Shown: positions 1 through 10,707 of the stretch, piece after piece
How the letters are laid out: each line of letters opens with the position of its first letter
Numbering within the stretch: the first letter of the stretch is position 1
Assembly: GCA_029959085.1 (NCBI GenBank)
Contig: JARWIR010000093.1
Coordinates: 1,674,001 to 1,738,000, forward strand
DNA from: Nemophila menziesii
Taxonomy: Eukaryota > Streptophyta > Magnoliopsida > Boraginales > Hydrophyllaceae
Direction: 5' to 3'
DNA length: 64,000 nt
Notes under the pieces: model-generated
Database searches by the model: none
Told to the model about the DNA's origin: nothing
What the model saw: only the letters and a program-made list of their open reading frames with translations
Program-made: the position numbers and the translations under genes

Positions 1-299
1 GTTGACCAACCAATTATGGAAAACTAGGGTCTGACTTATCAATCTTTGATGAAGAATGGGAATGAAGTTATTAACCTTTAAGGCTTCAAACTCTATTTCT
101 AGTAGTTCGAGGACCAATCTAAAACTAATTAGGAATAGTTTTGGGGAGCTTATAAATATTCGAGAAACTGAACATTATACTATAAAAGGTGCTTGTGTAG
201 ATGATAGAATGGACGATTTGGTGGGGGGTTTTAGGCGAATCATAAACTAGTAGCCGCCACAAATTTGATTAAAAAGGCTGTTGGGATTAATTTCAACTC

Positions 300-665
300 T
301 AATATAATTAGTGGGGCTGCAGGATTTAATGCTAATCATCCACATACTAACCGTGCAAATAGCGGTTATAAGGGTGCTTCTACTTGTTATTCGAAGAACA
401 CCAATAGTGTAGGTCAAAAGCTATTATATTTTAGTGCTGCTACTTATTCAAGAAATAAAAAAACTCAAATATTGCTACTTGGGTTGTTAAAAAATTAGGG
501 TGTTGCGGGCTAAATTTTTCTCTCGCGACAGCAAATGGGACCCTCATATCCATATATGAAGTATTTGATTTTTCGGTGCAAATTCGCGTTCGGTATATGT
601 TCGGTTCGTTATATTTTTTGGTTTTGGTATGTACTTGATTCGATAGTTTGATAGATATCAAGAGA
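300..665. repeat. Duplicated intergenic block, copy 1
   Basis: This block shares long stretches with positions 4500-5230, for example the common run AGTGTAGGTCAAAAGCTATT followed by similar text and a CTCTCGC-(A)-AATGGGACC stretch. A CGGTTCGG-rich tail (about 570-660) resembles 4500-4640. The two parts are in a different order in the two copies, so the duplication was rearranged afterwards. The copies lie on either side of the ClpC-like gene. No protein is recognised in it. Confidence 0.6.
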
Positions 666-1796
666 GTTTGCTTGAGACGTTTTATTTTCTAACATATCCA
701 TATATGAAGTATTTTGATTTTCATATTATTAAACAATGTAAGAAAAAATATATTTTTGGAACTGAAATATTATGTAGCGATTATAAACAAATAATTACGG
801 AAAAATATTTACATAATTTAATGTTTATATGCTTTACCTTCAATAAAATTTAATAAACGAAGTATCTTCTAAAATATATCGACTAATGATTTATGTAACG
901 ATTTATTGCACATTATGACATTGTTAAGAAGCGGTGCATGCCATATATGAGTATTTTATTCTTCAAAATTTACATTATTTTCTATCCCCTTATCATAACT
1001 ATACAAAAATATAAACAAAATACAAGAACCTTAAATAAAAATAAATAGGAGATTATTCAAAATCTAAAATAATTAGAGACATAATTTAGTTTTTGTATTT
1101 CTTTTAGTTCGGTTTTCGATTCGGTTTAGTATAGAAAAAACGTACAGAACCAAACGTTTTCGGTTTTTTAAAAAACTTATACCGAATTGAACGATTTTGT
1201 AGGTTTATGATTTTTCCGGTTTTTGAAATCGGATCGGTTTTTCGATTTTGTTTTGCTTAGCCCTAAAGGAAAATGTAAGAAAAATAAATAAATAATTATG
1301 TATAATTATTTTTTTAATTTGTTAGTCTGCAAAAGTAAATTATAAAAGGTTATTAATTTTGAAATTTAAAATTAATAATTGTGTAAGTTAAGAATTAGAT
1401 TCGTGTATATCTGATAAAACTTCATATCCACCGATTATTCTATATACAATATATAGTTTGATTAGAGATAGAGTTTGATTAGAAGAAATAACTTAATTAT
1501 ATTCACATGAACGTTTTTCTTTTATTCTTTTTTCTTCTTCATTCTGCCATTTACAAAGTATACACTCATTAAAAATCATAAGGTTCATTTTGGAATTAGA
1601 GGTCCTCTTTTTAGTAAAATATTGACAGCTCCAAGATCATAGACTATTCAATTTTGCTGCTTTTCAAAAGGTAATTTATAAAAATTTATATTTTAAGTAT
1701 TAAATAGATTGTAATAGTTTAATATATAAGGGGAGAAAACGCAGAAGAATCATTGAACCTATTTTGACATATAATACATATCACTTGGAGGTAGTC
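666..1796. other. AT-rich spacer upstream of the ClpC-like gene
   Basis: No gene is seen. Around 1085-1262 there is a stretch rich in TTCGGTTTTCGATTCGGTTT-type words, the kind of low-complexity CGGTT sequence found in small plant hAT-like elements; it ends near GCTTAGCCCTAAA. The remainder is AT-rich and must contain the promoter of the gene starting at 1797. No clear TATA box or other site can be singled out. Confidence 0.4.
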
Positions 1797-3489
1797 ATGT
1801 CTGGAGCGATTTGTCAGCCAATTACGTTTTCTTCTTCGTCTGCTTCCCAAACAAATGGGCAATCAAAGAGGTCTAGAAAGTCAAATGGAGCCGTTCAAGT
1901 TCAAATGCGATGTACTAGGCAATCACCTTGTATCAGAATAAACGACTTTTCTGGATTGCGACCATCTCATGCCTTAGATTTCGTTAAATCTGATCAAACT
2001 CTTCAGTCAAAGTTGACTGTTTTGACCTCGGTTAAGCAAAAGAAATATAGCCGGATTGTGCCTAAAGCCATGTTTGAGCGTTTCAAAGATGAAGCAATAA
2101 AAGTGATAATGCTTGCACAGGAGGAATCAAGACGGCTTGGTCATAACCAAGTTGGAACGGAGCAAATCTTGCTAGGTCTTATAGGTGAAGGTACTGGTAT
2201 ATCTGCTAAGGTTATGATGTCCGTGGGTATAAGTTTGAAAGATGCTCGTGTTGAAGTTGAGAAATTAATCGGAATAGGTTCCGGAATTGTAGGTGTAGAA
2301 TTCAAATTTACACCTCATGCAAAACGTGTCTTAGAACTCTCTTTAGAGGAAGCTCGACAACTTGGTAAGTTTTATAAAGATTGCTAAGATTAAATCTTGT
2401 TTAGTTTTTGTTGCATGTTGAGAATCATGTTGTTTTTTTTTAAAAAAAATTTAGGGCATAGCTTGATTGGTTCAGAGCATTTGTTGCTCGGACTGCTTCG
2501 TGAAGAGGAAGGTGTGGTAGCTCTTGCTCTGGAGGGTTTAGGTTCTGACATAACTAACATACGTACACAGGCAAGAAATAAATATCGTTATTTGTTACAT
2601 TTTCATCACTTAGATTGAGTCTAACAATTGATCTAACAGGTTATCCGAATGGTTGTGAAATCTTATGGTACTAATTTAACGGAGGTACTTGCATAATATT
2701 TGTAATGTTTAATTTGGTAGCTACTTAGTGGCTTAGTAATTCTTGTTTTCCTACAAAATTAGGGGAAATTGGATCCTGAATTAGGAAGAAAATATTTAAT
2801 CGAGCTTGTGATTCAAATTTTAAATGGATTAAGAGAGCTCGGGCAACTAACTAAAGAGAAGAATGAAGCTGTTCATGGACAAAACTTTGAGAAGGTAGTT
2901 TTCTTAAAGTGTTTAACTATATGAATTTACTTATCTCCTAGGTTTGAGCTAATGTTTAATTGTACAGGCTATTGAGTTGCGCGATAGAGAAATGGATCTG
3001 TGGGCTAAGACAGTAACTCTGTTAGAGAAGAACAAAAAGAAATGGATCGTGAGTGAATCAGATATTCAGCATATAGTCGCATCATGGACAGGCATACCGG
3101 TTAGTAAAGTATATGATCGTCTATTAGAAATGGAGGAAACACTCCACACTCGTGTAATCGGTCAAGATGAAGCTATTAAAGCAATAAGCAGTGCGATTCG
3201 TCGTGCAGTAGTCGAACTCAAGAACCCAAATCGATGCATCTTTAGCTTCATCTTCTCCGATCCCAGAGGTGTTGGAAAGTCAGAATTAGCAAAATTACTC
3301 GCTACTTACTATTTCGGGTCAGAAGAAGACATAATTCGTCTTGATATGCTACCTGGCTACTTCAGTTACACCGAAGATGGTCAATTAACCGAGGCGTCAT
3401 TTATATCCATTAGATCAAGGTTGCATATATATAAGGTTATTATGCATCATCTAATTTACCTCTTAAGACTCCAATTAATCATCTTATAA
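1797..3489 (+). CDS. Shortened ClpC-like chaperone (Hsp100/Clp family), five exons
   Basis: Exons by eye: 1797-2364, 2455-2570, 2640-2684, 2763-2894, 2968-3489; the phases add up to 460 residues with no internal stop. Exon 1 carries a Ser/Arg-rich, transit-peptide-like leader, then the Clp N-domain ([36 protein letters not shown]). Exon 2 completes the N-domain second repeat ([16 protein letters not shown]). Full plastid ClpC is about 920-930 residues and unfolds substrates for the ClpP protease. Here almost all of AAA module D1, with its Walker A and B, is absent: exon 4 passes from GKLDPELGR directly to the coiled-coil region (LTKEKNEAV). D2 keeps WTGIPVSKV and RVIGQDEA, but its Walker A reads DPRGVGKS rather than GPTGVGKS, and the protein ends before Walker B. 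Every internal deletion is in frame. Intron 2 has a GC donor (2571). The start ATG at 1797 was preferred to upstream non-ATG codons. ATP hydrolysis looks impossible. It may be a decayed copy or an N-domain protein. Confidence 0.82.
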
Positions 3490-4440
3490 TCAAACACCCG
3501 AAGAAAGATTTCACAAGCTATATTCTTCATTTCATATCCACTTATTTAAGCTTGTTGTACTAATTGTAATATCTATTCATTAGGTGTTAATTACGATTCT
3601 TTTCTTGTAATCACAAACAACCAGTAGCTCTAACTTTAGAATAGGATTAAAGATTCAAGTGAAAATAAAAAAGATTTGAGTGACCTAACATTGAAGATTC
3701 GGCAAGAATGATTTGATCAAACAAATAAAGAAAATTAGTTTGAAAGTTAAAACCTAACAAAAATTAGAGAGCTATATTGAATTTTACATAGATAAAAAGT
3801 TAATGGTAAACCAGAATCGGTTAAATACATACATAGTTGATGTAATTAATGTACAAATAAGATTTTCGAAAATAATATTCGTAAATAACCAAGAATTGAG
3901 ATCTTAGAAATTCAGGATATATTTATATATGCGAGTGGCACAATTTTGCTATTAATACTTTTCAAAAAATAGTTACAAAATGCAAAAAGAACTATTCAAA
4001 ATATTGGTACTCACTCAATTTTTTCGATTAAGAATTGGTTTTACTCAATTTTTTCGATTAGGGATTGGTTTTACTCAATTTTTTCGATTAAAGATTGGTT
4101 AATCATTTTTACTGTAAAAATTTCTTAGGCGTAAAAAAAAAAACTCGTACTTGACATAGGGATAGATAAGAAATTTGATAAAGTATTCATGCTAGCCACT
4201 CATTTTCTTTTTGTTTCTTTTTTCTTTTGCTTCAACCTTGTATGGATCTTCTCCTCTTCCAGCTTCTTCCATTTTTATTTACTTCTCCAAATTAAAACTC
4301 TAGGCAACAAAAAAAAAAAAACTCAGAGAATTATGCAGACTGATATTGAGGCTTTCAAAAAATTTCTTACAAATCCTCCCATTGTGTATATCCTTTATTG
4401 TCACACAACACTATTTTTTATCAGAGCGTTGTGGAGAGTA
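3490..4440. other. AT-rich spacer downstream of the ClpC-like gene
   Basis: No gene is recognised. The ClpC homology stops near 3410 (GQLTEA) and the reading frame runs on for about 25 unrelated codons to the stop at 3489. The only structured part is the 30-bp tandem repeat at 4013-4102. The rest is AT-rich. Confidence 0.5.
4013..4102. repeat. 30-bp tandem repeat, three units
   Basis: Three head-to-tail units of exactly 30 bp share ACTCAATTTTTTCGATTA, then three variable bases, then ATTGGTT. It is a local minisatellite in a gene-free spacer and has no coding potential. Confidence 0.9.
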
Positions 4441-4640
4441 CTAATAAGGGTGAGCACGGTTTGGTTTTTTGCCGTAACCGAAACCGAAACCGAATAATTC
4501 GGGTTTTTAAGGTGCCGGTACCGAACCAAATGGTTTTTGTCGGTTCGGTTTTTCGTTCGCTATATGTTTAGTTCGGTTTTTTTCGGTTTTGATATGTGTT
4601 TAATTTGATAGTTGGATAGATTTTAAAGGCTTTTAGATGA
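4441..4640. repeat. CGGTT-rich repeat, probable small hAT-like element remnant
   Basis: The stretch begins AAGGGTGAGCACGGTTTGG and continues with repeated CCGAAACCGAA and its complement CGGTTCGGTTTTT. Similar text occurs at about 570-660 and 1085-1262. This composition is typical of short non-autonomous plant DNA elements, but I could not fix both termini or a target duplication. Confidence 0.45.
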
Positions 4641-4924
4641 GAAATTTTGTCTTGTCAAATGTATGTACTGAAAGATGAGGAGGAGTTCAATTACGCTCAT
4701 CTTACATATGCTGAATATTTGGCTGAAAATAACTCTGAATAGATTTGTAATATGTGAAGAGTATTTTGTCTGTTTAGTCATTGTAATGAATGTTAGCATA
4801 TTTGAGCAACAAAGGCTATATACCATGAGGCTATAAAAGAACAAAAGAAATCGATCCTGAATAATAAACAAGCCAAAAATGACACTTGAAAAAAAGGGAA
4901 AAATGCTACTTTTTTTTGTTCGAA

Positions 4925-5230
4925 ACAGAATATATTAAGGCTAATCATTCAGGGACTAGTCGTGCAAATAGTGGGTTATAAATGTGCTGCTACTTGTTAT
5001 TCCAAAAACACCAGTAGTCCAGTAGTGTAGGTCAAAAGCTATTATATCTAGTGCTGGTCAAAAGCTATTATATCTTTTTCTTTTCTTTTTTGACAATAAA
5101 GCTATTATATCTAGTGCTGCTAATTTTTCATGCACCAGATATAAAGACTCGGGATGTTAAAAAACCAGGGACCCGCGGTGCAAATTCTTCTCTCGCAATT
5201 GCAATGGGACCTGGAATAGTAACTTTTGGA
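4925..5230. repeat. Duplicated intergenic block, copy 2
   Basis: This is the second copy of the block at 300-560. It holds an extra local duplication: AAAGCTATTATATC occurs three times between 5036 and 5113. The copies differ by many substitutions, so the duplication is not recent. Open frames in it are short and not conserved between copies. Confidence 0.6.
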
Positions 5231-5741
5231 ATCTCGATTCCAAGATGCTCATGGATCCAATCGGAATGACACAATAGTATAGTGGCTATTTAGATGGTTC
5301 TCAAAAAGCTCAGGGACGAACTTGTATACTCTGGATTAGCAAGGAAATTAGATAATACTTTCTCAGGGACCTATTTAATATTTCAGAGTAGTATTGAGGT
5401 TATAATCTTGATCCATAATAGCTCAGGGGCCAATTTAAAATTCCTAATAAGTAATACGAATTCATCAAAATTCCAATGTATTAGAAAAAATATCAATAAG
5501 GTTCATTAAAAGTCAAAACACAATAATAAAGATAGATAGTTGGTCTAGTAGTTAGACTATTCCGCAGATACCAAGAGGTCGTGGAATCAAATCTTATTGA
5601 ATACGAATTTCAGTACACCAAATAAAAATAAACCAAAAACTACTACATTAGAGCATTGTCCGTCCCAAAAAAGAAAAAAAGAACATTAATGCATTGCAAA
5701 AAGCTTAACTAAAAATAAACATAAACTTATCCAATTATGAT
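5231..5741. other. Spacer between duplicated block and GeBP-like gene
   Basis: There is no gene-like reading frame with recognisable similarity. The sequence is AT-rich and includes the 3' untranslated region of the minus-strand gene that ends at 5742. No clear polyadenylation signal stands out. Confidence 0.4.
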
Positions 5742-6740
5742 CTAAGTCTTCCTCATAGAAGCCAAAACCAAATTCCCTTGTTCGCGAAGCAACTTAATCT
5801 TCTTCAAGTACACCTCAACTTCTTCCTCTTTGATCTTCTTCCACTTATTCTCTAACTCTTTTCTCTTCTCAACATTCACTATCTTCAACCCATCATTCAT
5901 ATTCCACTCATTTAAATTCTCATTCATATAACCCAAACTATCATTAGACACGTGTACACCATTATCAACACTAGCTTTGGTATGATTCGTTTTCCCACAT
6001 ATCATCTTGTACAACTCATAACAAGTTTGATCATGTCGCTTTGTTAAAGTTTTTGGTTTTCCATTTTTTTTATTACTACCAAACTTCTTTTTCAGCTTAC
6101 TAACTTTATCTGTTAACTGCCTTTTGCCCACATTTTTATGCAACGATTCATTAATAAATTTAAGAAAAGATGGAAAATCAATTTTTCCTTGGGGAGAGTA
6201 ATCTGGTATGCTTTTGAGAATCAATATCTCCTCTTCTTCTGTCCAAAACCTCTTAAAAAGTGCATTCTTCTTCACATGTTTAGTTTCACATTCACCCTCA
6301 CTTTCAGAATTATTTTCAGATGGACTAATTAATTTGTTGAAAATAGGCACACCAAATTTTTGCTTCTTAATATTTGCACTTTCACACTGAGGAATTGAGA
6401 TAGGTACCTTGTTATTGGAGACGGGGACACTAGCTATTTGAATTTTCACACCTTCATTTTCCAATTCAGTTCTTTGCTTCTTCTTGATATGTTCACTTTC
6501 ACTTTCACTTTCTTCCGAAGATACATCAGTTTTTTTCTTTTTCACATTTGTAGTTTCATCTTCACTTTCCGATTCTGAATCAGAAGAAGTAGAAGATGGT
6601 GTAGGTAACTTGTTGGAGATGAAAATCTCTGGAACAGTTGTTGTGGGAAGAAGAGTTTTTGTGTCTTCACTAGACTCTTCTACTTCTTCTATGGATTCTT
6701 CAGATTCGAACTCAAGTTCATTTTCAAGGTTCTTGGCCAT
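5742..6740 (-). CDS. GeBP / storekeeper-like (DUF573) transcription factor
   Basis: A single-exon gene of 332 residues that starts with ATG at 6740 and ends with TAG. Residues 1-160 are acidic and Ser/Glu-rich with basic patches (VKKKK 66-70, KKKQR 86-90) that could be nuclear signals. Residues about 161-250 match the GeBP/STKL DNA-binding domain: FKRFWTEEEEILIL, a central FPSFLKFI, QLTDKVSKLKKKF, and HDQTCYELYKMICG. Residues about 290-330 form the charged C-terminal helix (KRKELENKWKKIKEEEVEVY) that acts as a dimerising leucine-zipper-like segment in this family. Family members bind promoters in the nucleus and affect trichome and cytokinin responses. Length and domain order are normal for the family, and the frame has no lesions. 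The exact subgroup cannot be told from sequence alone. Confidence 0.9.
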   Translation of the reverse strand: MAKNLENELEFESEESIEEVEESSEDTKTLLPTTTVPEIFISNKLPTPSSTSSDSESESEDETTNVKKKKTDVSSEESESESEHIKKKQRTELENEGVKIQIASVPVSNNKVPISIPQCESANIKKQKFGVPIFNKLISPSENNSESEGECETKHVKKNALFKRFWTEEEEILILKSIPDYSPQGKIDFPSFLKFINESLHKNVGKRQLTDKVSKLKKKFGSNKKNGKPKTLTKRHDQTCYELYKMICGKTNHTKASVDNGVHVSNDSLGYMNENLNEWNMNDGLKIVNVEKRKELENKWKKIKEEEVEVYLKKIKLLREQGNLVLASMRKT

Positions 6741-6805
6741 TGAAAGAGTGTGAAAATAGAGAGAGAAGAGGTGTATGAAGGTTTTCCAAGAATACGAGAG
6801 AATAT

Positions 6806-6818
6806 CGTATATATAGTA
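6806..6818 (-). promoter_or_regulatory. Probable TATA box of the GeBP-like gene
   Basis: On the minus strand the sequence CTATATATAC lies about 70 bp upstream of the ATG at 6740. This is a suitable place for a TATA box with a short 5' leader. It rests on motif and position only. Confidence 0.5.
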
Positions 6819-6829
6819 TCAGTACTAGA

Positions 6830-7190
6830 GAAAATTATTGAATAATGGCGCCATAATTTATTAATTCAACGTTTCTGTAGATCTTCCATATTCTTTCCCT
6901 TTTTCTGCTCCATCTATTATGTAGTATGTGATTAATTGATTTATCATGATTTATGCATTTTCCCCCATCTAACGCTCATCATGGTCCAATTCTCTTGTGT
7001 ATTCCATGGATCCTCTTTGCCGCCAATATGTATTTCTCAATATCAAGAATTATCTCTTTTGTACTCTTAGTAGAGTTTTTTTTGGTCGAATAGTACTCCA
7101 CAATGTTTGTTAATTTTGACGGTTTTAATATTTATTGCAGTAAATTTATTTATTATTTTTCCATAAATAAAATATATGTTATTTTATATA
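6830..7190. other. Promoter-side spacer
   Basis: AT-rich sequence upstream of the GeBP-like gene and left of the first SINE. No gene or repeat is recognised beyond general AT richness. Confidence 0.4.
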
Positions 7191-7205
7191 ATATAGTGAT
7201 ATGTT

Positions 7206-7477
7206 AACCAGTTGGGTTAGCTCAACTGGCCAGAGCCTTGCTATTTCTTCAGCATTTAAAGGGGAGGTCCATGGTTCGAATCCCCTCCCTAACGGGTGTA
7301 AAGTAAGAGGTACAAGGCTCGAACCCCTCCCTGAACATGGCTGAACATGGGCAACCTAGTTCTAATTTACCATGAGAATATATGTGGGGAGGCATGTATA
7401 TCTCCGTGGGATTAGTCGGGGTACGCGCAAGCTAGCTCGGAACCCATGTAACCCAAAAAAAAAAAATAAAAAAAAAA
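7206..7477 (+). mobile_element. tRNA-derived SINE with perfect 15-bp target duplication
   Basis: The 5' head has RNA polymerase III box A-like GGTTAGCTCAACTGGCC (from 7214) and box B GGTTCGAATCC (7273-7283). The body includes GGATTAGTCGGGGTACGCGC, typical of plant SINE families of the Au type, and the element ends in an A-rich tail. It is flanked by identical 15-bp copies of ATATAGTGATATGTT at 7191-7205 and 7478-7492, the mark of target-primed insertion. It is not a functional tRNA gene because the cloverleaf is not complete. Confidence 0.92.
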
Positions 7478-7546
7478 ATATAGTGATATGTTGTATAACT
7501 TTAAATATAATTAGGTATAGTAGTCTTTCAAAAAATTTAAAGAATT

Positions 7547-7650
7547 AACCAGTTGGGTTAGCTCAACTGGCCAGAGCCTTGCTATTTCTTCAGCACTTAA
7601 AGGGGAGGTCCATGGTCCCGGAACCCATGTAACCAAAAAAAAAAAAAACG
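7547..7650 (+). mobile_element. Second SINE of the same family, internally deleted
   Basis: The first 70 bp are nearly identical to the SINE at 7206. The sequence then jumps from the start of box B to the family's 3' end (GGAACCCATGTAACC) and an A tail, so box B and the body are missing. Flanking copies of TAAAGAATT occur at 7538-7546 and 7651-7659, giving a 9-bp target duplication separate from that of the first SINE. It inserted independently about 55 bp away. Confidence 0.85.
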
Positions 7651-7726
7651 TAAAGAATTCCAAAATATATATATATATATCTATATTATATTTCGAAGTT
7701 TTTCCTACGGTCCTGATTTACCCACT

Positions 7727-7819
7727 TAAGTGGTGGCCAAGATCGATTCTATGAAAACATAAGTGGTGGCCAGGATCGATTCTGGCAAAACATAAGTGGT
7801 GGCCAGGATCGATTCTGGC
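7727..7819 (+). repeat. 33-bp subterminal repeat of the Helitron, three units
   Basis: Units start at 7727, 7760 and 7793 and share TAAGTGGTGGCCA, GATCGATTCT and AAAACA. They lie within 50 bp of the proposed Helitron 5' terminus. The array is bounded by CCACTTAA on the left and CCCCACTTAA on the right, so the outer words are inverted relative to the units. Confidence 0.85.
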
Positions 7820-7859
7820 CCCACTTAATAATTTTTTTTTTTATACAAAACACGTATAA

Positions 7860-9500
7860 CTCTCGAGAGCCGCTCTCCTTCACAAGACCGTCACTACCCA
7901 TCACCGTTCTCATCGCCGCTACCCATCAGAACAACCTCATTCACTCTCCTCTCGAAACCCTCTCTCCTTCGCTCTCCATCACCGCTCTGCTGCAAAAGAA
8001 AACACGCCGCCGCTCGAGGACCATTCTCCACCAAGCCGCTGGTCGAGGAGCATTCTCCAGCAAACTGATCTGCTGTAAAGGAAAACACGCCGCCGCTCGA
8101 GGACCATTCTCCACCATCATCGAGGGGAATTTTCGACCATCAACCACCCGGCTTGGCTACGCCATCAACAATCGGAGAACCCAAATTAAAACACACTCAC
8201 ATTTCCACCAAGCCGTTCTCTTAATTTGTAACCTAATCTCATTTTTTTCACCTCTCCACTCACGATTCTAAATTAAGGTAAAATCTTTCCTCCCTCTCTC
8301 CGATTGATTTTTCTTTTGGGGTTTTACTTTTGTGTTGTTGCAATTTTATTTCAAGTGCAGTTTTAGATTGGTTAATGGACATGTGAGCTGCTCCTTCTTC
8401 TTCAACCTTCGTAATAATTTTTCCTTTCCCAGGTTTGAATTTATATACATACATATCATCTCTGTAATTGCAAATCTTAATTTCTAAATTTTTACCCCGA
8501 TATTTCTTGATTGCGATCTACACCTATGCATATAATTTATTTATCTATTAATTTTCAGTTATATTTACTAATCTATATTCGAGCTTAAACGAATCTCATT
8601 GCCAATTGTCTTAATTGGTCTGTATATGCATATATGTGCGTCTTTCTTCCATTTTCTTTGTTAAGCTTACTTTCTTCACCAATAACAGTACTGGGTCTTT
8701 CACCAAACCCCAGGAATTTAATCTTTCAAAAGCCCTTTTTTTGTATACCGATGAAACTCAACAAATTAACCAGGCTCAGCACACAATCTTCTTAGTTTGT
8801 AGCTTTCTCTTATCTTCAGGGCCCAAAAAACACCAAAAACATTGGTAATTTATCACAACTCTCTTGGGTTTAATTTATTGCTTAATTTAATTATTGATTA
8901 TAGGACAAGCAGATCATGAAAAGGGAAAATATGCTTTGAGTGATCAGAAGGAATATATGATAAGCCTCTTCCTTGCTTTGGTTGTGGAATTGGATGGTTT
9001 TCGTGAGTATTTTCTCTTTTTTTTACCCTTTATTTACGTTTTTAATTTTATTTTATTTTTGTAGTTTTTTGGTTGGGTTTTTATGCCCAATAATGTGGTA
9101 TTACGCAACTATACTATATTTTCTTTTAACTGAATGAATATAATTAGACATTTTGAAATATAATTTCTAATTTTTCATCTTTTGTTCATAACAGGTATGC
9201 ATTACTTTTGTTCATAACAGGTAGAGTATCAAGGAGAATTGTCAATTATTCTTGCAGGGAGGGTAGAGTATCAAAGAGAATTGTAAGTTATTCTTGCAGG
9301 GACTCATTATGCAAATTCTGAATTTTTGTAACTTGAGTAGCATTTTTTTGACTTTAATAGCTGTTGCGTTTCAGGTATAACCAACCCTGGGACTGGTGTG
9401 TTGCTGCAACTCGGTTCGATATTGCTTGATCCTCCGAGATATGAATCTCTTATGTACCCCTGTAGATACATGAACATCTGAAGCTTTAGTAGAGGACACA
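7860..9500 (+). other. Helitron cargo of unknown origin (leader-like and exon-like pieces)
   Basis: A C-rich segment (7860-8260) looks like a plant 5' leader or first exon. It contains a duplicated block about 83 bp apart (AAAACACGCCGCCGCTCGAG near 8000 and 8083). An exon-like piece at about 8907-8990 is bounded by AG and GT-like sites and reads QADHEKGKYALSDQ. Another near 9376 reads NPGTGVLLQLGSILLDPPRY. At 9218-9300 a unit of about 45 bp (GTAGAGTATCAA...CTTGCAGGGA) is repeated twice. I do not recognise the source genes. Confidence 0.4.
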
Positions 9501-9504
9501 TTGA

Positions 9505-10024
9505 AGAGGTTCATTTGAAACATTTAGATGGACACATTGAAGAGGTAAGAATGGTTCTTTTTTTTATTGTTTTCTTAACTTTTACTAGGGTTCTTATTTA
9601 TCCAATCATATGTGTTTACTTTCACTAAAACAGGTTCCTTATTTCTCTTTACCAGCTAAGGAATTAGTTGATGTGATCGCACCATCTTGCTACAGGTGGG
9701 ATAATTAGCATTTCTCTATTATAGAATTAGATGCCATTTTTCTAATTTATTTACATGTGAATAAATTTTGAGATTAACATTTATTAATATGTTAACTTTT
9801 TTTTGGGTGTCACAGCTGTTTTGACTACACAAATGCTTTAGCGGTGAGTTTTCTCTACTCTTTTAGTACCTACAATTTTCATATTTAATCATATTTAAAT
9901 AACAAAATTTGCATTAATAATTTAACTTTTTTGTGTGAGTGAAGGATATGGTAGTGGGATACATGGGTGTACCCAAGTATAGTGGGGTAAGTATGACACA
10001 GCATCCACAATATGTTACTATAAG
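9505..10024 (+). pseudogene. Fragment of 7-hydroxymethyl chlorophyll a reductase gene (HCAR)
   Basis: Four consecutive exon pieces with their introns are visible: about 9505-9544 (HLKHLDGHIEE), 9634-9695 (PYFSLPAKELVDVIAPSCY), 9816-9843 (CFDYTNALA) and 9945-10024 (DMVVGYMGVPKYSG ... TQHPQYVTIR). Together they match the central-to-late part of plastid HCAR, an Fe-S flavoprotein that reduces 7-hydroxymethyl chlorophyll a in the chlorophyll cycle. The N-terminal cysteine-rich segment and the C-terminus are absent, so no enzyme can be made. The exons are clean and splice sites are kept, which points to recent capture of genomic DNA. It lies inside the Helitron and in its orientation. Confidence 0.88.
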
Positions 10025-10707
10025 GTATAAATTAAAGCCTTTAAGCTTAAATTTTTCTTAGTTTACTTTTCTTATAAATTTATTGAATACTTAGTTAACA
10101 ACTAAGGTCAGTTCGTGGTACAGCAACTTCTGCAAATAAGTATGAGGTCAGGTCAGTTTAGTTAATATTATTGTAGTCTACCTTTGTTTTGACTTGCTAT
10201 ATTATTTATACTAAAATAAAGAGAGACAAGAGCATATTGGTACTTTTTTTTAAACTGGTATGTTTGCCTATTTTTCATAACAAAAAGCTTAATGGTGCAA
10301 TTAAACCCCTTTTATATCGATTTAGTTTATGAGTTGCAGTTATAGTGCAAGGTATTTTTAAAGTAAATTATATTAGTGATTAAAAAGAGCTAAATGGAGA
10401 TGATGGGTCATGTGGAAAATGGGTCAGTACAAGTTTGAGCACACAATAGTGACCATTGTTTTATGGTAACCACAATGGAAGAACTTGATAACCATTAGTG
10501 AAATGCTTTTTTTATTGATGCAGTATTTAGTCCAATCAAATATTGATAGTTTTAATGTGTGCATAGTTGCATACGGTCAAACCAGTTTTGGAAATCGTTC
10601 ACTATATATTGATCAGATCAGAAAAGATTCCAAAATAATATAATTGAAATATTTAATATATTGTATCTTAAAAAGTATGTCATGTTTAAGTTGTAAAAAT
10701 TGGATCT
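10025..10707. other. Helitron interior between the two gene fragments
   Basis: This is non-coding and AT-rich. Part of it may be the captured intron that followed the last HCAR exon (donor at 10025) and the intron preceding the KCBP exon. I see nothing else recognisable. Confidence 0.4.

Noticed and set aside
7206..7290. A functional tRNA gene
   Set aside because: Box A and box B are present, but acceptor and anticodon stems do not form and a SINE body with TSD follows.
7727..7819. CRISPR-like array
   Set aside because: The 33-bp units are directly adjacent with no spacers, in a plant Helitron end.
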